From Catellatospora sichuanensis (lineage in GTDB: Bacteria > Actinomycetota > Actinomycetes > Mycobacteriales > Micromonosporaceae), in NCBI RefSeq assembly GCF_007483665.1, contig NZ_ML660191.1, positions 83,074 through 147,073 of the forward strand: DNA of 64,000 nucleotides, in the 5' to 3' direction. The translations under genes and the position numbers were made by a program. Under the pieces are notes generated by a model. The model made no database searches. It saw only the letters and a list, made by a program, of their open reading frames with translations, and was not told the origin of the DNA. How positions within the stretch are numbered: the stretch's first letter is position 1; every line of letters starts with the position of its first letter. Of the stretch, positions 24,745 to 35,192 are shown piece after piece.

Positions 24745-25665
24745 ATGCGCCATCTCCCTTACGTGGGCAGCGGCCCCTACTGCTACGCCAACTCGTTCGC
24801 CATGCTGCTCGGCGCACGGTCGCCGTCGACCGCGGTCATCGAGGTCGCCACCGGCGGCCCGTTCGGCATGCAGCTCATCGGCGGCAGGCTGGTGTTCTTC
24901 GACGCGTACGGGTGGGACCCCGAGCAGGGGTTCGACCAGGCGCTCGCGGCGATCGGGTGGACCTCGGTCGTCAGCAAGGGCGGCGACGCCGAGGCGGCGC
25001 TGGCCCGCCTCACGGCCGCCGTGAAGCAGGGACCGGTGTGGGTCGGCCCGGTCGAGATGGGACACCTGCGCCACCAGCCCGAGATGTCGGGCCCGATCGG
25101 GGCCGATCACTTCGTGGTCGCGCTCGACGTGGACGACGAGCGGGTGCTCGTGCACGATCCGCACGGTTACCCGTACGCCGAGGTGCCGGTCGAGGACTTC
25201 ATGACGGCCTGGCGGGCCGAGACGATCAGCTACGGCGACCCGTACACCATGCGCACCGGCTTCGTGAAGGTCGCCGACGTCAGCGACGCCGACGCGATCA
25301 GGTCGGTCATCCCGGCCGCGATCGACTGGCTGTCCCTGCGTACCGATGTGGAGATGCCGCCCGGCAGCCTCGGCAACGGCGCCGCCGCCGAGCGGGTCGC
25401 CGACCTGGTCGAGGCCGGGGCCGCTGACGGCTTGCGCGAGCACCTCATGTACTTCGCGATCCGGGTCGGCGCGCGCCGGCTCAGCGACACCGCCGACTGC
25501 CTGCTGCTCGCCGGATACGACAAGGCGGCCGGGATCGCCGCGGAGCAGGCCCGGCTCGTCGGCTCGCTGCAGCACCCGGTGGTCACCAAGGACTTTCCGG
25601 CGGCGGCCGCCGCCCTGCGCCGACTCGCCCCCACCTACGACCTGCTGCGTGCGGCTCTCGAATAG
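24745..25665 (+). CDS. BtrH_N / C39-like papain-fold protein
   Basis: A 306-residue cytosolic protein. The N-terminal about 170 residues fit the BtrH N-terminal/C39-like fold: Cys in G-P-Y-C-Y-A-N-S-F, His in G-A-D-H-F-V-V-A-L and Asp in V-H-D-P-H-G form a plausible Cys-His-Asp set. BtrH itself is an acyltransferase in butirosin biosynthesis; other members are thought to be amidases or transferases. The C-terminal half is helical and unassigned. ATG 24745 follows GAGAGG. It is second in the MerR operon. Confidence 0.75.
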   Translation: MRHLPYVGSGPYCYANSFAMLLGARSPSTAVIEVATGGPFGMQLIGGRLVFFDAYGWDPEQGFDQALAAIGWTSVVSKGGDAEAALARLTAAVKQGPVWVGPVEMGHLRHQPEMSGPIGADHFVVALDVDDERVLVHDPHGYPYAEVPVEDFMTAWRAETISYGDPYTMRTGFVKVADVSDADAIRSVIPAAIDWLSLRTDVEMPPGSLGNGAAAERVADLVEAGAADGLREHLMYFAIRVGARRLSDTADCLLLAGYDKAAGIAAEQARLVGSLQHPVVTKDFPAAAAALRRLAPTYDLLRAALE

Positions 25666-25683
25666 CGGCGGGACGGTGGTGGC

Positions 25684-25722
25684 GGCGGGGCGGACCGTCG
25701 GCATCGGCGGTCCCGCCCCGCC
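25684..25722. terminator. Bidirectional hairpin terminator
   Basis: GGCGGGGCGGACCG (25684-25697) pairs with 25708-25722, with one bulged base and a 10-nt loop, between the convergent BtrH_N-like gene and dgdA. Confidence 0.7.
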
Positions 25723-25753
25723 GAGTCGACACCTGGCGGTCGCGGCTGGAGGT

Positions 25754-28069
<2,316 letters not shown>

Positions 28070-28087
28070 GGCCGTCCCATGATCGTC

Positions 28088-28148
28088 CGACTTGCCTGGC
28101 ATTCGTGCGTATCTTGAAGGTCTATTCCCACAGGTGCCAGGCAAGTCG
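28088..28148. repeat. 14-bp perfect inverted repeat, 33-bp spacer
   Basis: CGACTTGCCTGGCA (28088-28101) is repeated inverted at 28135-28148, with a 33-bp AT-richer interior. It lies between the convergent dgdR and MFS genes. It may simply be a large-loop terminator, but the arms are long and exact enough to be a small mobile-element remnant. Confidence 0.55.
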
Positions 28149-28177
28149 AGTGACCTTGGTGTGGTCGGCGGCCGTGC

Positions 28178-29806
28178 TCAAGCCGGAGGCCGGGGAGTGG
28201 GGTCAGGTGTGCCCGGCTGCCGGAGGGGTACGCCGCGGGTGAGGAACAGCGCGGCGAGCGCGATCACCGCGAGCAGGCCCAGCGCCCCACGCAGGCCGTC
28301 GAGTCGGGCCTGCTCGTTCTGCGCGACGGCGGCGGACGCCGCGGCCGGGTCCACGCCGGCCTCGGCGAGCGCCGCGGCCAGCTGCTCATTCGACAGGAAC
28401 GGGATGCCTGCCGCCAGCTGCACCTGGGCCTGGGCGGACACGTCGGCGGGGATGGCCGGGTTGGCGTGGATGCCGGTCAGGAACGACGTGGTCAGCCCGG
28501 AGATGAGTACGGCGCCGGCCAGTGCGGTGCCGATGGACGCGCCCAGGTTGGTCACGGTGTTCTGCAGCCCGCCGACCTCGGCGCTGCGCTCGTCGGGGAC
28601 GGCCGACACGGTGACGCTGCCCAGCTGGGACGCCAGTGCGCCGATGCCCAGCCCGGCGAGCAGCAGCGGCCAGGTGACGATCTCCGGTCCGGCCCCGACC
28701 TCCAGCGCGGCGGCGAGCGCGACGATGCCGGCGAACAGGGCCGCGAAGCCGATCTGCACCACGCGTCGCGGTGATGCGTCGGGGAAGAACTTGGGCACGC
28801 CCACGGCGGCGAGCAGCAGCGTCACGGACAGGGGAAGGATGCGGATTCCGGTGTCTATCGCGGACAGGCCGAGGGCCACCGACAGGTAGAGCGGGACGGT
28901 GAAGAACAGGCCCGCCTGGAGCAGGTATTGGAACAGGAACGAGTTGAGGCCGCCGCGGAGCAGCCGGTTGTCGAGCAGGGCCGGGTCCAGCAGCACCGGC
29001 TGCCCCCGGCGCAGGCGGGCGCGTTCGCGGGACATGAACCAGCGCAGCACGAGGCCGCCCGCGATGACGAGCCAGAACACCGGTGACAGGCCGAGCCAGG
29101 CCGGTCCGCCGGGTTTGGGATTGACGAAGCCCCAGGTGCCGCCGCGCAGGATGCCGAAGACGATCAGTACCAGGCCCAGGCCGGACAGCGCGGTGCCGCC
29201 GAGGTCCAGCCGGGTGGCGCGGTCGGGCGGCAGGTCCCGCATCCGGCGGGTCAGCAGCAGGATGCCCAGGACCACGACCACTTCGCCGGCGAAGACCCAC
29301 CGCCAGGAGGCGTACGTGGTGAGCAGGCCGCCGATCAGCGGTCCGACCGCGACGGCGATCGCTCCGAACGCGGCGACCAGGCCGTACGCGCGGGGGCGCT
29401 GCGTGCGGTCGAAGTTGGACGCGACCAGTGCCACGATGGCGGGCAGGATGAGTGCGGCGCCCACGCCTTCGAGCAACGACCATCCGATGAGCAGCACGGT
29501 GAGGTTGGGTGCCAGCGCGGTGGTAAGCGATCCCACGCCGTAGATCACGCAGCCGATCGCGAAGGCGCGCTTGAAGCTGATGATCTGGCCGATCTTCCCA
29601 CCGGTGATCATCAATGCGGCCATGACGAGGGTGTACATCGTGATCGCGGTCTGGATGCCGGTGACGGTGGTGCCCACGTCCTCGGCGACCGTCGCGATCG
29701 ACACGTTCATGACCGAACTGTCCAGCGTCATCAGGAACTGGCCGCTGGCCAGGGTGAGCAGCACGGTGCCGGTCGCGACCTGGCGGTCGGGTGATGTGAG
29801 GGCCAT
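28178..29806 (-). CDS. DHA2-family MFS exporter (14 TM)
   Basis: A 542-residue transporter with fourteen hydrophobic segments. It carries the DHA2 signature D-S-S-V-M-N-V-S-I-A in helix 1 and a motif-C-like G-P-L-I-G-G-L-L-T-T-Y in helix 5, as in EmrB/QacA proton-coupled drug exporters. A soluble Ala-rich segment precedes the last helix. ATG 29806 follows GGAGGAG. A TetR-like palindrome lies 58 bp upstream, but no TetR gene is adjacent. Substrate unknown. Confidence 0.88.
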   Translation of the reverse strand: MALTSPDRQVATGTVLLTLASGQFLMTLDSSVMNVSIATVAEDVGTTVTGIQTAITMYTLVMAALMITGGKIGQIISFKRAFAIGCVIYGVGSLTTALAPNLTVLLIGWSLLEGVGAALILPAIVALVASNFDRTQRPRAYGLVAAFGAIAVAVGPLIGGLLTTYASWRWVFAGEVVVVLGILLLTRRMRDLPPDRATRLDLGGTALSGLGLVLIVFGILRGGTWGFVNPKPGGPAWLGLSPVFWLVIAGGLVLRWFMSRERARLRRGQPVLLDPALLDNRLLRGGLNSFLFQYLLQAGLFFTVPLYLSVALGLSAIDTGIRILPLSVTLLLAAVGVPKFFPDASPRRVVQIGFAALFAGIVALAAALEVGAGPEIVTWPLLLAGLGIGALASQLGSVTVSAVPDERSAEVGGLQNTVTNLGASIGTALAGAVLISGLTTSFLTGIHANPAIPADVSAQAQVQLAAGIPFLSNEQLAAALAEAGVDPAAASAAVAQNEQARLDGLRGALGLLAVIALAALFLTRGVPLRQPGTPDPTPRPPA

Positions 29807-29863
29807 GGCCCGCTCCTCCGCGATCGGTCCTTGCGCCCAGCCTGCCCGACGGCGAGCCGATTT

Positions 29864-29877
29864 GATGAGTGTTCATC
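29864..29877 (-). promoter_or_regulatory. TetR-like palindrome upstream of MFS exporter
   Basis: GATGA-gtgt-TCATC is a 14-bp dyad at 29864-29877. On the minus strand it follows a TATAGG -10-like element, so a repressor here would block the exporter's promoter. Confidence 0.5.
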
Positions 29878-30012
29878 CTATATGCCCCTTACGGCGCGCG
29901 TGCTGAGCGCACCGTGTTGCGCCCGCCCCCCGGGACCCCGATTGCCCCGCAAAGTTTTCGGCCGTGGGCTCTGGGGGACCCCGGCCGTAATCCAACCGTG
30001 ATCTGACGTCCA

Positions 30013-30108
30013 TTGACCTCGTCGCGCAATCGTCGAATTATGTGAGCGTTCACAATCCCGTAATCCGCGAAAGCATCACGACGCGGGCGATGTTTGTGAG
30101 CGCTAACA
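30013..30108 (+). promoter_or_regulatory. LacI-controlled promoter of sugar ABC operon
   Basis: TTGACC (30013-30018) and AATTAT (30036-30041) are 17 bp apart. The operator TGTGAGCGTTCACA (30041-30054) overlaps the -10. A second, TGTGAGCGCTAACA (30095-30108), differs by one base from the canonical LacI/GalR-family TGTTAGCGCTAACA; the centres are 54 bp apart. The rest of the 357-bp gap between the MFS and chvE genes shows no gene. The regulator is not in the window. Confidence 0.72.
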
Positions 30109-30163
30109 GTCTGCCGCCTGACCTGGCGGCCTGCGGGCCGTTCCCGTCGGAAGAAGGAGCGAC

Positions 30164-31288
30164 ATGAAGATCGCAAGACTGGCTGCCGCTGCGCTGGGCC
30201 TGATCGTGGCCACCAGCCTCGCCGCCTGCGGTTCGAGCACCAAGACCACTGACCAGGAGCAAGCCGGTGGCACGGAGGGTGCGCTGGTCGGCGTCACGAT
30301 GCCGACCAAGTCCTCCGAGCGGTGGATCCACGACGGCAACAACCTGAAGTCCCAGCTCGAGGCACTGGGCTACAAGGTCGACCTGCAGTACGCCGAGAAC
30401 GACATCCCGACCCAGGTCAACCAGATCGAGAACCAGATCACCAAGGGCGCGAAGCTGCTGATCGTCGCCTCGATCGACGGCACGGCGATCACCACCCAGC
30501 TGCAGCAGGCGGCCGACAAGAAGATCCCGGTCATCGCCTACGACCGCCTGATCCGCAACTCGCCCAACGTGGACTACTACGCCACGTTCGACAACTACAA
30601 GGTCGGCGTGCAGCAGGCGACCTCCCTGCTGGTGGGCCTGGGCCTGAAGAAGGCGGACGGCTCCGACGGCACCGCCAAGGGCCCGTTCAACATCGAGCTG
30701 TTCGCCGGCTCGCCCGACGACAACAACGCGACCTTCTTCTTCAACGGCGCGATGGACACCCTCAAGCCGTTCATCGACAAGGGCACGCTGGTCGTCAAGA
30801 GCAAGGAGACCGAGTTCAAGACCGTCGCGATCCTGCGCTGGGACCCGGCCACCGCGCAGCGGCGCATGGAGGACCTGCTCACCAAGACCTACGCCAAGGG
30901 CGACAAGGTGCAGGGCGTGCTGTCGCCCTACGACGGCCTGTCCATCGGCATCCTCTCCGCGCTCAAGAGCAGCGGCTACGGCACCGCCAACCAGCCCTAC
31001 CCGGTGGTGACCGGGCAGGACGCCGAGGTCGCCTCGGTCAAGTCGATCATCGCTGGTGAGCAGTACGCGACGATCTACAAGGACACCCGGGAGCTGGCGA
31101 AGGTCACCGTCAAGATGGCCGACGCCGTGCTCAAGGGCGGCAAGCCGGAGGTCAACAACACCAAGGACTACGACAACGGCAACAAGGTCGTCCCGTCCTT
31201 CCTGCTCGAGCCCGTCATCGTCTACAAGGACAACTACAAGGCGACGCTGATCGACACCGGCTACTACACCGCGGACCAGCTCAAGTAG
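30164..31288 (+). CDS. chvE: Multiple-sugar-binding lipoprotein ChvE
   Basis: A 374-residue substrate-binding protein with lipobox L-A-A-C near residue 20, so membrane-tethered on the outer face of the cytoplasmic membrane. The mature part is a type I periplasmic-binding fold close to ChvE: K-S-S-E-R-W near the start, [15 protein letters not shown], and [10 protein letters not shown] as sugar-contact segments. It captures monosaccharides (arabinose, galactose, glucose or xylose in relatives) for the MmsAB importer downstream. GGAAGAAGGAG precedes the ATG. Confidence 0.93.
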   Translation: MKIARLAAAALGLIVATSLAACGSSTKTTDQEQAGGTEGALVGVTMPTKSSERWIHDGNNLKSQLEALGYKVDLQYAENDIPTQVNQIENQITKGAKLLIVASIDGTAITTQLQQAADKKIPVIAYDRLIRNSPNVDYYATFDNYKVGVQQATSLLVGLGLKKADGSDGTAKGPFNIELFAGSPDDNNATFFFNGAMDTLKPFIDKGTLVVKSKETEFKTVAILRWDPATAQRRMEDLLTKTYAKGDKVQGVLSPYDGLSIGILSALKSSGYGTANQPYPVVTGQDAEVASVKSIIAGEQYATIYKDTRELAKVTVKMADAVLKGGKPEVNNTKDYDNGNKVVPSFLLEPVIVYKDNYKATLIDTGYYTADQLK

Positions 31289-31297
31289 CTGCCGCGC

Positions 31298-31330
31298 GCC
31301 CGTCCGGCCGGTCACCCCGGCCGGACGGGC
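31298..31330 (+). terminator. Intra-operon hairpin after chvE
   Basis: A perfect 14-bp stem (31298-31311 with 31317-31330, arm GCCCGTCCGGCCGG) has a 5-nt loop, 10 nt after the chvE stop and 26 nt before mmsA. In binding-protein transporters such hairpins cut transcription or protect the 5' mRNA, so that binding protein is made in excess. Confidence 0.78.
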
Positions 31331-31356
31331 GTCCCGCCAACCGGAGGAGGACGACC

Positions 31357-32886
31357 TTGACCGACGTGATCCTGCAGATGCGTCACATCACCAAGACGTT
31401 CCCGGGGGTCACCGCCCTCAACGACGTCAACCTCACGGTCCGCCGCGGCGAGATCCACGCGATCTGCGGCGAGAACGGCGCCGGCAAGTCCACCCTGATG
31501 AAGGTCCTGTCGGGGGTCCACCCGCACGGCGACTACACCGGCGACATCACCCTTGACGGCCAGCCGTGCCGGTTCGGCAACATCCGCGACAGCGAGCGCC
31601 TCGGGGTCGTGATCATCCACCAGGAGCTGGCGCTGTGCCCGAACCTGTCGATCGCGGAGAACATCTTCCTCGGCAACGAGCGCGCCCCGCGCGGCGTCGT
31701 GAACTGGAACCGCACCAACGCCGATGCCGCCGAACTGATGCAGCGCGTCGGACTGCACGAGAACCCGACCACGCCCGCGATGGACCTCGGCGTCGGCAAG
31801 CAGCAACTGGTCGAGATCGCCAAAGCACTGTCCAAGCGGGTGCGCCTGCTCATCCTCGACGAGCCGACCGCCGCGCTCAACGACGAGGACTCCGCGCACC
31901 TGCTCGACCTGCTCCGCGGCCTGCGCGACCAGGGCATCACCTGCGTGATCATCTCGCACAAGCTCAACGAGATCCGGGCGGTCGCCGACTCCACGACGAT
32001 CCTGCGGGACGGCCGGACCATCGAGACCCTCGACATGGCCGCCGACGTCACCGAGGACCGCATCATCGCCGGCATGGTCGGCCGCGACCTCGAGCACCGC
32101 TTCCCCGAACACGAGCCCCGCATCGGCGAGGAGGTGCTGCGGATCGAGGACTGGACCGTGCACAGCCCTACCCAGCACGGCCGGGTCGTGGTCGCCGGAG
32201 CGAACCTCAGCCTGCGCCGTGGCGAGATCGTCGGCCTGGCCGGACTGATGGGCGCCGGCCGCACCGAGCTCGCCATGAGCGTCTTCGGCCGCAGCTACGG
32301 CATCGGCATCTCCGGCCGGATCTTCAAAGACGGTCGAGAGATCCGCCTGAAGACCGTCGGCGACGCGATCCGGCACGGCCTCGCGTACGCCACGGAGGAC
32401 CGCAAACGCTACGGCCTCAACCTGATCGAGGACATCAAACGCAACGTGTCGGCAGCGGGGCTGAACAAACTGGCCACCCGCGGCTGGATCCACGACAACG
32501 AGGAGTATCGCGTCGCCGACGGCTTCCGGCTCGGCATGAACATCAAGGCCCCGAACGTCTCGGCGGTCACCGGCAAGCTCAGCGGCGGCAACCAGCAGAA
32601 GGTCGTGCTGTCGAAGTGGCTGTTCACCGACGCCGACGTGCTCATCCTCGACGAGCCCACCCGCGGCATCGACGTGGGCGCCAAGTACGAGATCTACTCG
32701 ATCATCAACCACATGGCCGACCAGGGCAAAGCCGTGCTGGTCATCTCCTCCGAACTGCCTGAGCTGCTGGGTGTCTGCGACCGCATCTACGCGATGTCCG
32801 CCGGCCGGATCACCGGCCAGGTCACCCGCGAGCAGGCCACCCCGGAGCGGCTCATGCAGTTCATGACCAAGGTGAAGGAGCAGTAA
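31357..32886 (+). CDS. mmsA: Sugar ABC importer, ATP-binding protein
   Basis: A 509-residue double-ABC ATPase of the monosaccharide (Rbs/Ara/Mgl-like) group. First Walker A is G-E-N-G-A-G-K-S-T and first Walker B L-L-I-L-D-E-P-T. The second half has the degenerate P-loop G-L-M-G-A-G-R-T-E and the full signature L-S-G-G-N-Q-Q-K with Walker [14 protein letters not shown]. The sequence runs as in MmsA/GguA. GGAGGAGG precedes the start codon TTG at 31357. Works with MmsB and ChvE. Confidence 0.93.
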   Translation: MTDVILQMRHITKTFPGVTALNDVNLTVRRGEIHAICGENGAGKSTLMKVLSGVHPHGDYTGDITLDGQPCRFGNIRDSERLGVVIIHQELALCPNLSIAENIFLGNERAPRGVVNWNRTNADAAELMQRVGLHENPTTPAMDLGVGKQQLVEIAKALSKRVRLLILDEPTAALNDEDSAHLLDLLRGLRDQGITCVIISHKLNEIRAVADSTTILRDGRTIETLDMAADVTEDRIIAGMVGRDLEHRFPEHEPRIGEEVLRIEDWTVHSPTQHGRVVVAGANLSLRRGEIVGLAGLMGAGRTELAMSVFGRSYGIGISGRIFKDGREIRLKTVGDAIRHGLAYATEDRKRYGLNLIEDIKRNVSAAGLNKLATRGWIHDNEEYRVADGFRLGMNIKAPNVSAVTGKLSGGNQQKVVLSKWLFTDADVLILDEPTRGIDVGAKYEIYSIINHMADQGKAVLVISSELPELLGVCDRIYAMSAGRITGQVTREQATPERLMQFMTKVKEQ

Positions 32887-32891
32887 CCACC

Positions 32892-34166
32892 ATGACCAGT
32901 GTCGGCCCGACGACCGGCCCGAGCACCGCGGTGCCGGAGACGACCGCGAGCGAGATCGCGGTGCGCAAGGCACCGGACCGATTCGGCGGTCGGCTCTTCT
33001 CGGCGAATCTGCGCCAGAACGGCATCTACATCGCGTTCGCGCTCATCATCGCCCTGTTCTCCGTCCTCACCGGCGGCGACCTGCTCGCGCCGCAGAACAT
33101 CTCCAACCTGGTGGTGCAGAACTCCTACATCCTGATCCTCGCCATCGGCATGATCCTGATCATCATCGCCGGGCACATCGACCTGTCCGCCGGCTCGGTC
33201 CTCGCCGTCACCGGCGCGATCTCCGCCGAACTCATGGTCAACAATGACGTGCCCTGGCCGCTGGCGATCCTGATCACGCTGATCTGCGGCGGCCTGATCG
33301 GCGCCTGGCAGGGCTACTGGGTCGCGTATTTCGGCATCCCCGCGTTCATCGTGACCCTGGCCGGCATGCTCGTGTTCCGGGCGCTGACCCTGGCGGTGCT
33401 CGGCAACCAGGGCATCGGCCCGTTCCCCGACGAGGTCCGCACCATCGCCAACGGCTTCATGCCGACCTACCTTGGCAACATCGGCCTCGGGCCGCTCGAC
33501 GGCGCCGACCTGTTCACCCTGCTGCTCGGCCTCGTGTTCGTGGCCGGGATCGTGGTCACCCAGTGGCGCAGCCGCGCCGGGCGCATGCGCTACGGCCAGA
33601 GCGTCGAACCGACTGCGCTGTTCGTCACCAAACTCGCCATCGCCGCGGTCGTGGTGATGACGGTCGTCGTGCAGCTGGCACGGTTCAAGAACCTGCCGTG
33701 GGTGCTCGTGCTGCTCGCCGCGCTGGTGCTGGCGTACTCCCTGCTCACCGACCGCGTCGTGTTCGGCCGCCACATCTATGCCATCGGCGGCAACCTCAAC
33801 GCGGCCACCCTGTCCGGCATCAAGGTCAAATCAGTCACCTTCTGGCTCTTCGTGAACATGGGCGTGCTCGGGGCGATCGCGGGCATCGTCTTCGCCGGGC
33901 GGCTCAACCAGGCCGGGCCGACCGCCGGCACCGGTTTCGAACTCGACGCGATCGCCGCCGCGTTCATCGGCGGGGCGGCCGTGCAGGGCGGCGTCGGCAG
34001 GGTGGTCGGCGCGATCACCGGCGGGCTCATCATGGGCGTCATCAACAACGGCATGTCGCTGATCGGCGCGCCGACCGAGCAGGTGATGCTCTTCAAGGGC
34101 CTGGTGCTGCTGGCCGCCGTCGCGTTCGACGTCTTCGCCAAACGCCGTGCGGGAACCGCACGCTGA
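32892..34166 (+). CDS. mmsB: Sugar ABC importer, permease
   Basis: A 424-residue membrane protein of the BPD_transp_2 family (GguB/XylH-like) with ten or so membrane helices. The conserved I-A-G-H-I-D-L-S-A-G-S-V-L and A-A-A-F-I-G-G-A-A-V-Q-G-G-V-G segments form the ATPase-contact loops. An extra polar N-terminal tail of about 45 residues precedes helix 1. It starts 5 nt after mmsA and ends the operon before the palindrome at 34259. Confidence 0.93.
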   Translation: MTSVGPTTGPSTAVPETTASEIAVRKAPDRFGGRLFSANLRQNGIYIAFALIIALFSVLTGGDLLAPQNISNLVVQNSYILILAIGMILIIIAGHIDLSAGSVLAVTGAISAELMVNNDVPWPLAILITLICGGLIGAWQGYWVAYFGIPAFIVTLAGMLVFRALTLAVLGNQGIGPFPDEVRTIANGFMPTYLGNIGLGPLDGADLFTLLLGLVFVAGIVVTQWRSRAGRMRYGQSVEPTALFVTKLAIAAVVVMTVVVQLARFKNLPWVLVLLAALVLAYSLLTDRVVFGRHIYAIGGNLNAATLSGIKVKSVTFWLFVNMGVLGAIAGIVFAGRLNQAGPTAGTGFELDAIAAAFIGGAAVQGGVGRVVGAITGGLIMGVINNGMSLIGAPTEQVMLFKGLVLLAAVAFDVFAKRRAGTAR

Positions 34167-34258
34167 CGCTCGTGAGCAGGGCTGCGGGCGTGGCACAAGC
34201 CCGTCCGCAGCCCATACGGTCCGCGAGCGAGGGTCGGCCGCTGCGGTGACGGGCAGCT

Positions 34259-34280
34259 ACCGCCTGCTCGAGCAGGCGGT
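34259..34280. terminator. Perfect 22-bp palindrome between convergent genes
   Basis: ACCGCCTGCTC followed directly by its reverse complement (34259-34280), 2 nt from the stop of the convergent esterase and 92 nt after mmsB. It would fold as a tight hairpin and should terminate both transcripts. Confidence 0.72.
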
Positions 34281-34282
34281 CG

Positions 34283-35029
34283 TCAGCTGCTCAGGCGCCG
34301 GATGAAGGCCACGCTGCCGTCGAAGATCAGCGGTGCGTCGTGGTCGAGCGTCGCCACGTGGTAGCTCTCCTGCAGGACGACCTCCTCCACGTCCGCCGAG
34401 GCGATGCCCTTCAGCACGATCTCGCTGTTGACGGGCTCCACGACATGGTCGTTGGCGGAGTGGTAGAGCAGCACGGGCTGGGCGACCTTGGGCAGGTCGG
34501 CGCGGACGACGGACTGGAAGCGGCGCAGCGACGCCGCGGCCCGCACCGGCGTGCGAGGGTAGGCGCCCTCGTCGATGCCGGGCTTGGCGATGTCGTTGCC
34601 GATCGCCGGCACCGACGGCACGACCAGGCCCAGCACGGGCAGCAGCTTCGCGTCCCAGCGCAGCATGGTGACGGCGGGGTTGACCAGCACGATGCCGGCC
34701 AGGTCGGGGTGCTGCTGGGCGAGCCGCAGGGCGAGGGTGCCGCCCATGGACAGGCCGACGGCGTACACCGCGGTGCAGTGCCGGCGCAGGTCGGTGACCG
34801 CGCGCTCGACCTCGGTGTACCAGTCCTGCCAGGTGGTGCGGTTGGCGTCGCGCCAGCTGGTGCCGTGGCCCGGCAGCAGCGGCAGCCGCACCGACCAGCC
34901 CTGCTCGGCCAGGTGGCGGGCCCAGGGCCGCATGCTGTGCGGCGACCCGGTGAAGCCGTGGCAGACCACGACCCCGATGCCGCCGTCGCCGTCGTGGTGC
35001 AGGGGAGCGTGGTCGATGGCGTTGTCCAT
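34283..35029 (-). CDS. Alpha/beta hydrolase (Est30/monoacylglycerol lipase-like)
   Basis: A 248-residue cytosolic esterase. Oxyanion segment C-H-G-F-T-G-S-P-H, nucleophile in V-G-L-S-M-G-G, acid in Y-H-S-A-N-D-H-V and catalytic His in E-S-Y-H-V-A-T-L-D: the layout of the carboxylesterase Est30 and monoacylglycerol lipases. ATG 35029 follows GGGAG; an upstream ATG (35050) is in frame. Lipid or short-chain ester turnover is the usual role. Confidence 0.87.
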   Translation of the reverse strand: MDNAIDHAPLHHDGDGGIGVVVCHGFTGSPHSMRPWARHLAEQGWSVRLPLLPGHGTSWRDANRTTWQDWYTEVERAVTDLRRHCTAVYAVGLSMGGTLALRLAQQHPDLAGIVLVNPAVTMLRWDAKLLPVLGLVVPSVPAIGNDIAKPGIDEGAYPRTPVRAAASLRRFQSVVRADLPKVAQPVLLYHSANDHVVEPVNSEIVLKGIASADVEEVVLQESYHVATLDHDAPLIFDGSVAFIRRLSS

Positions 35030-35192
35030 GAATGCTCCCAGCCGCGGCATGAATGACGGCCCGTGCGTGACGGGTGCCGCCATACTGCCATGCCTCGGCG
35101 CGCGAAGGCAGGGGCGAGCAGACCGGGGCGGCTGCGGGACGGGCGAGCCCGGCTGGGTGGGCCAGCCGGGCTCGGTGCCGCGCTGCGGTCGT

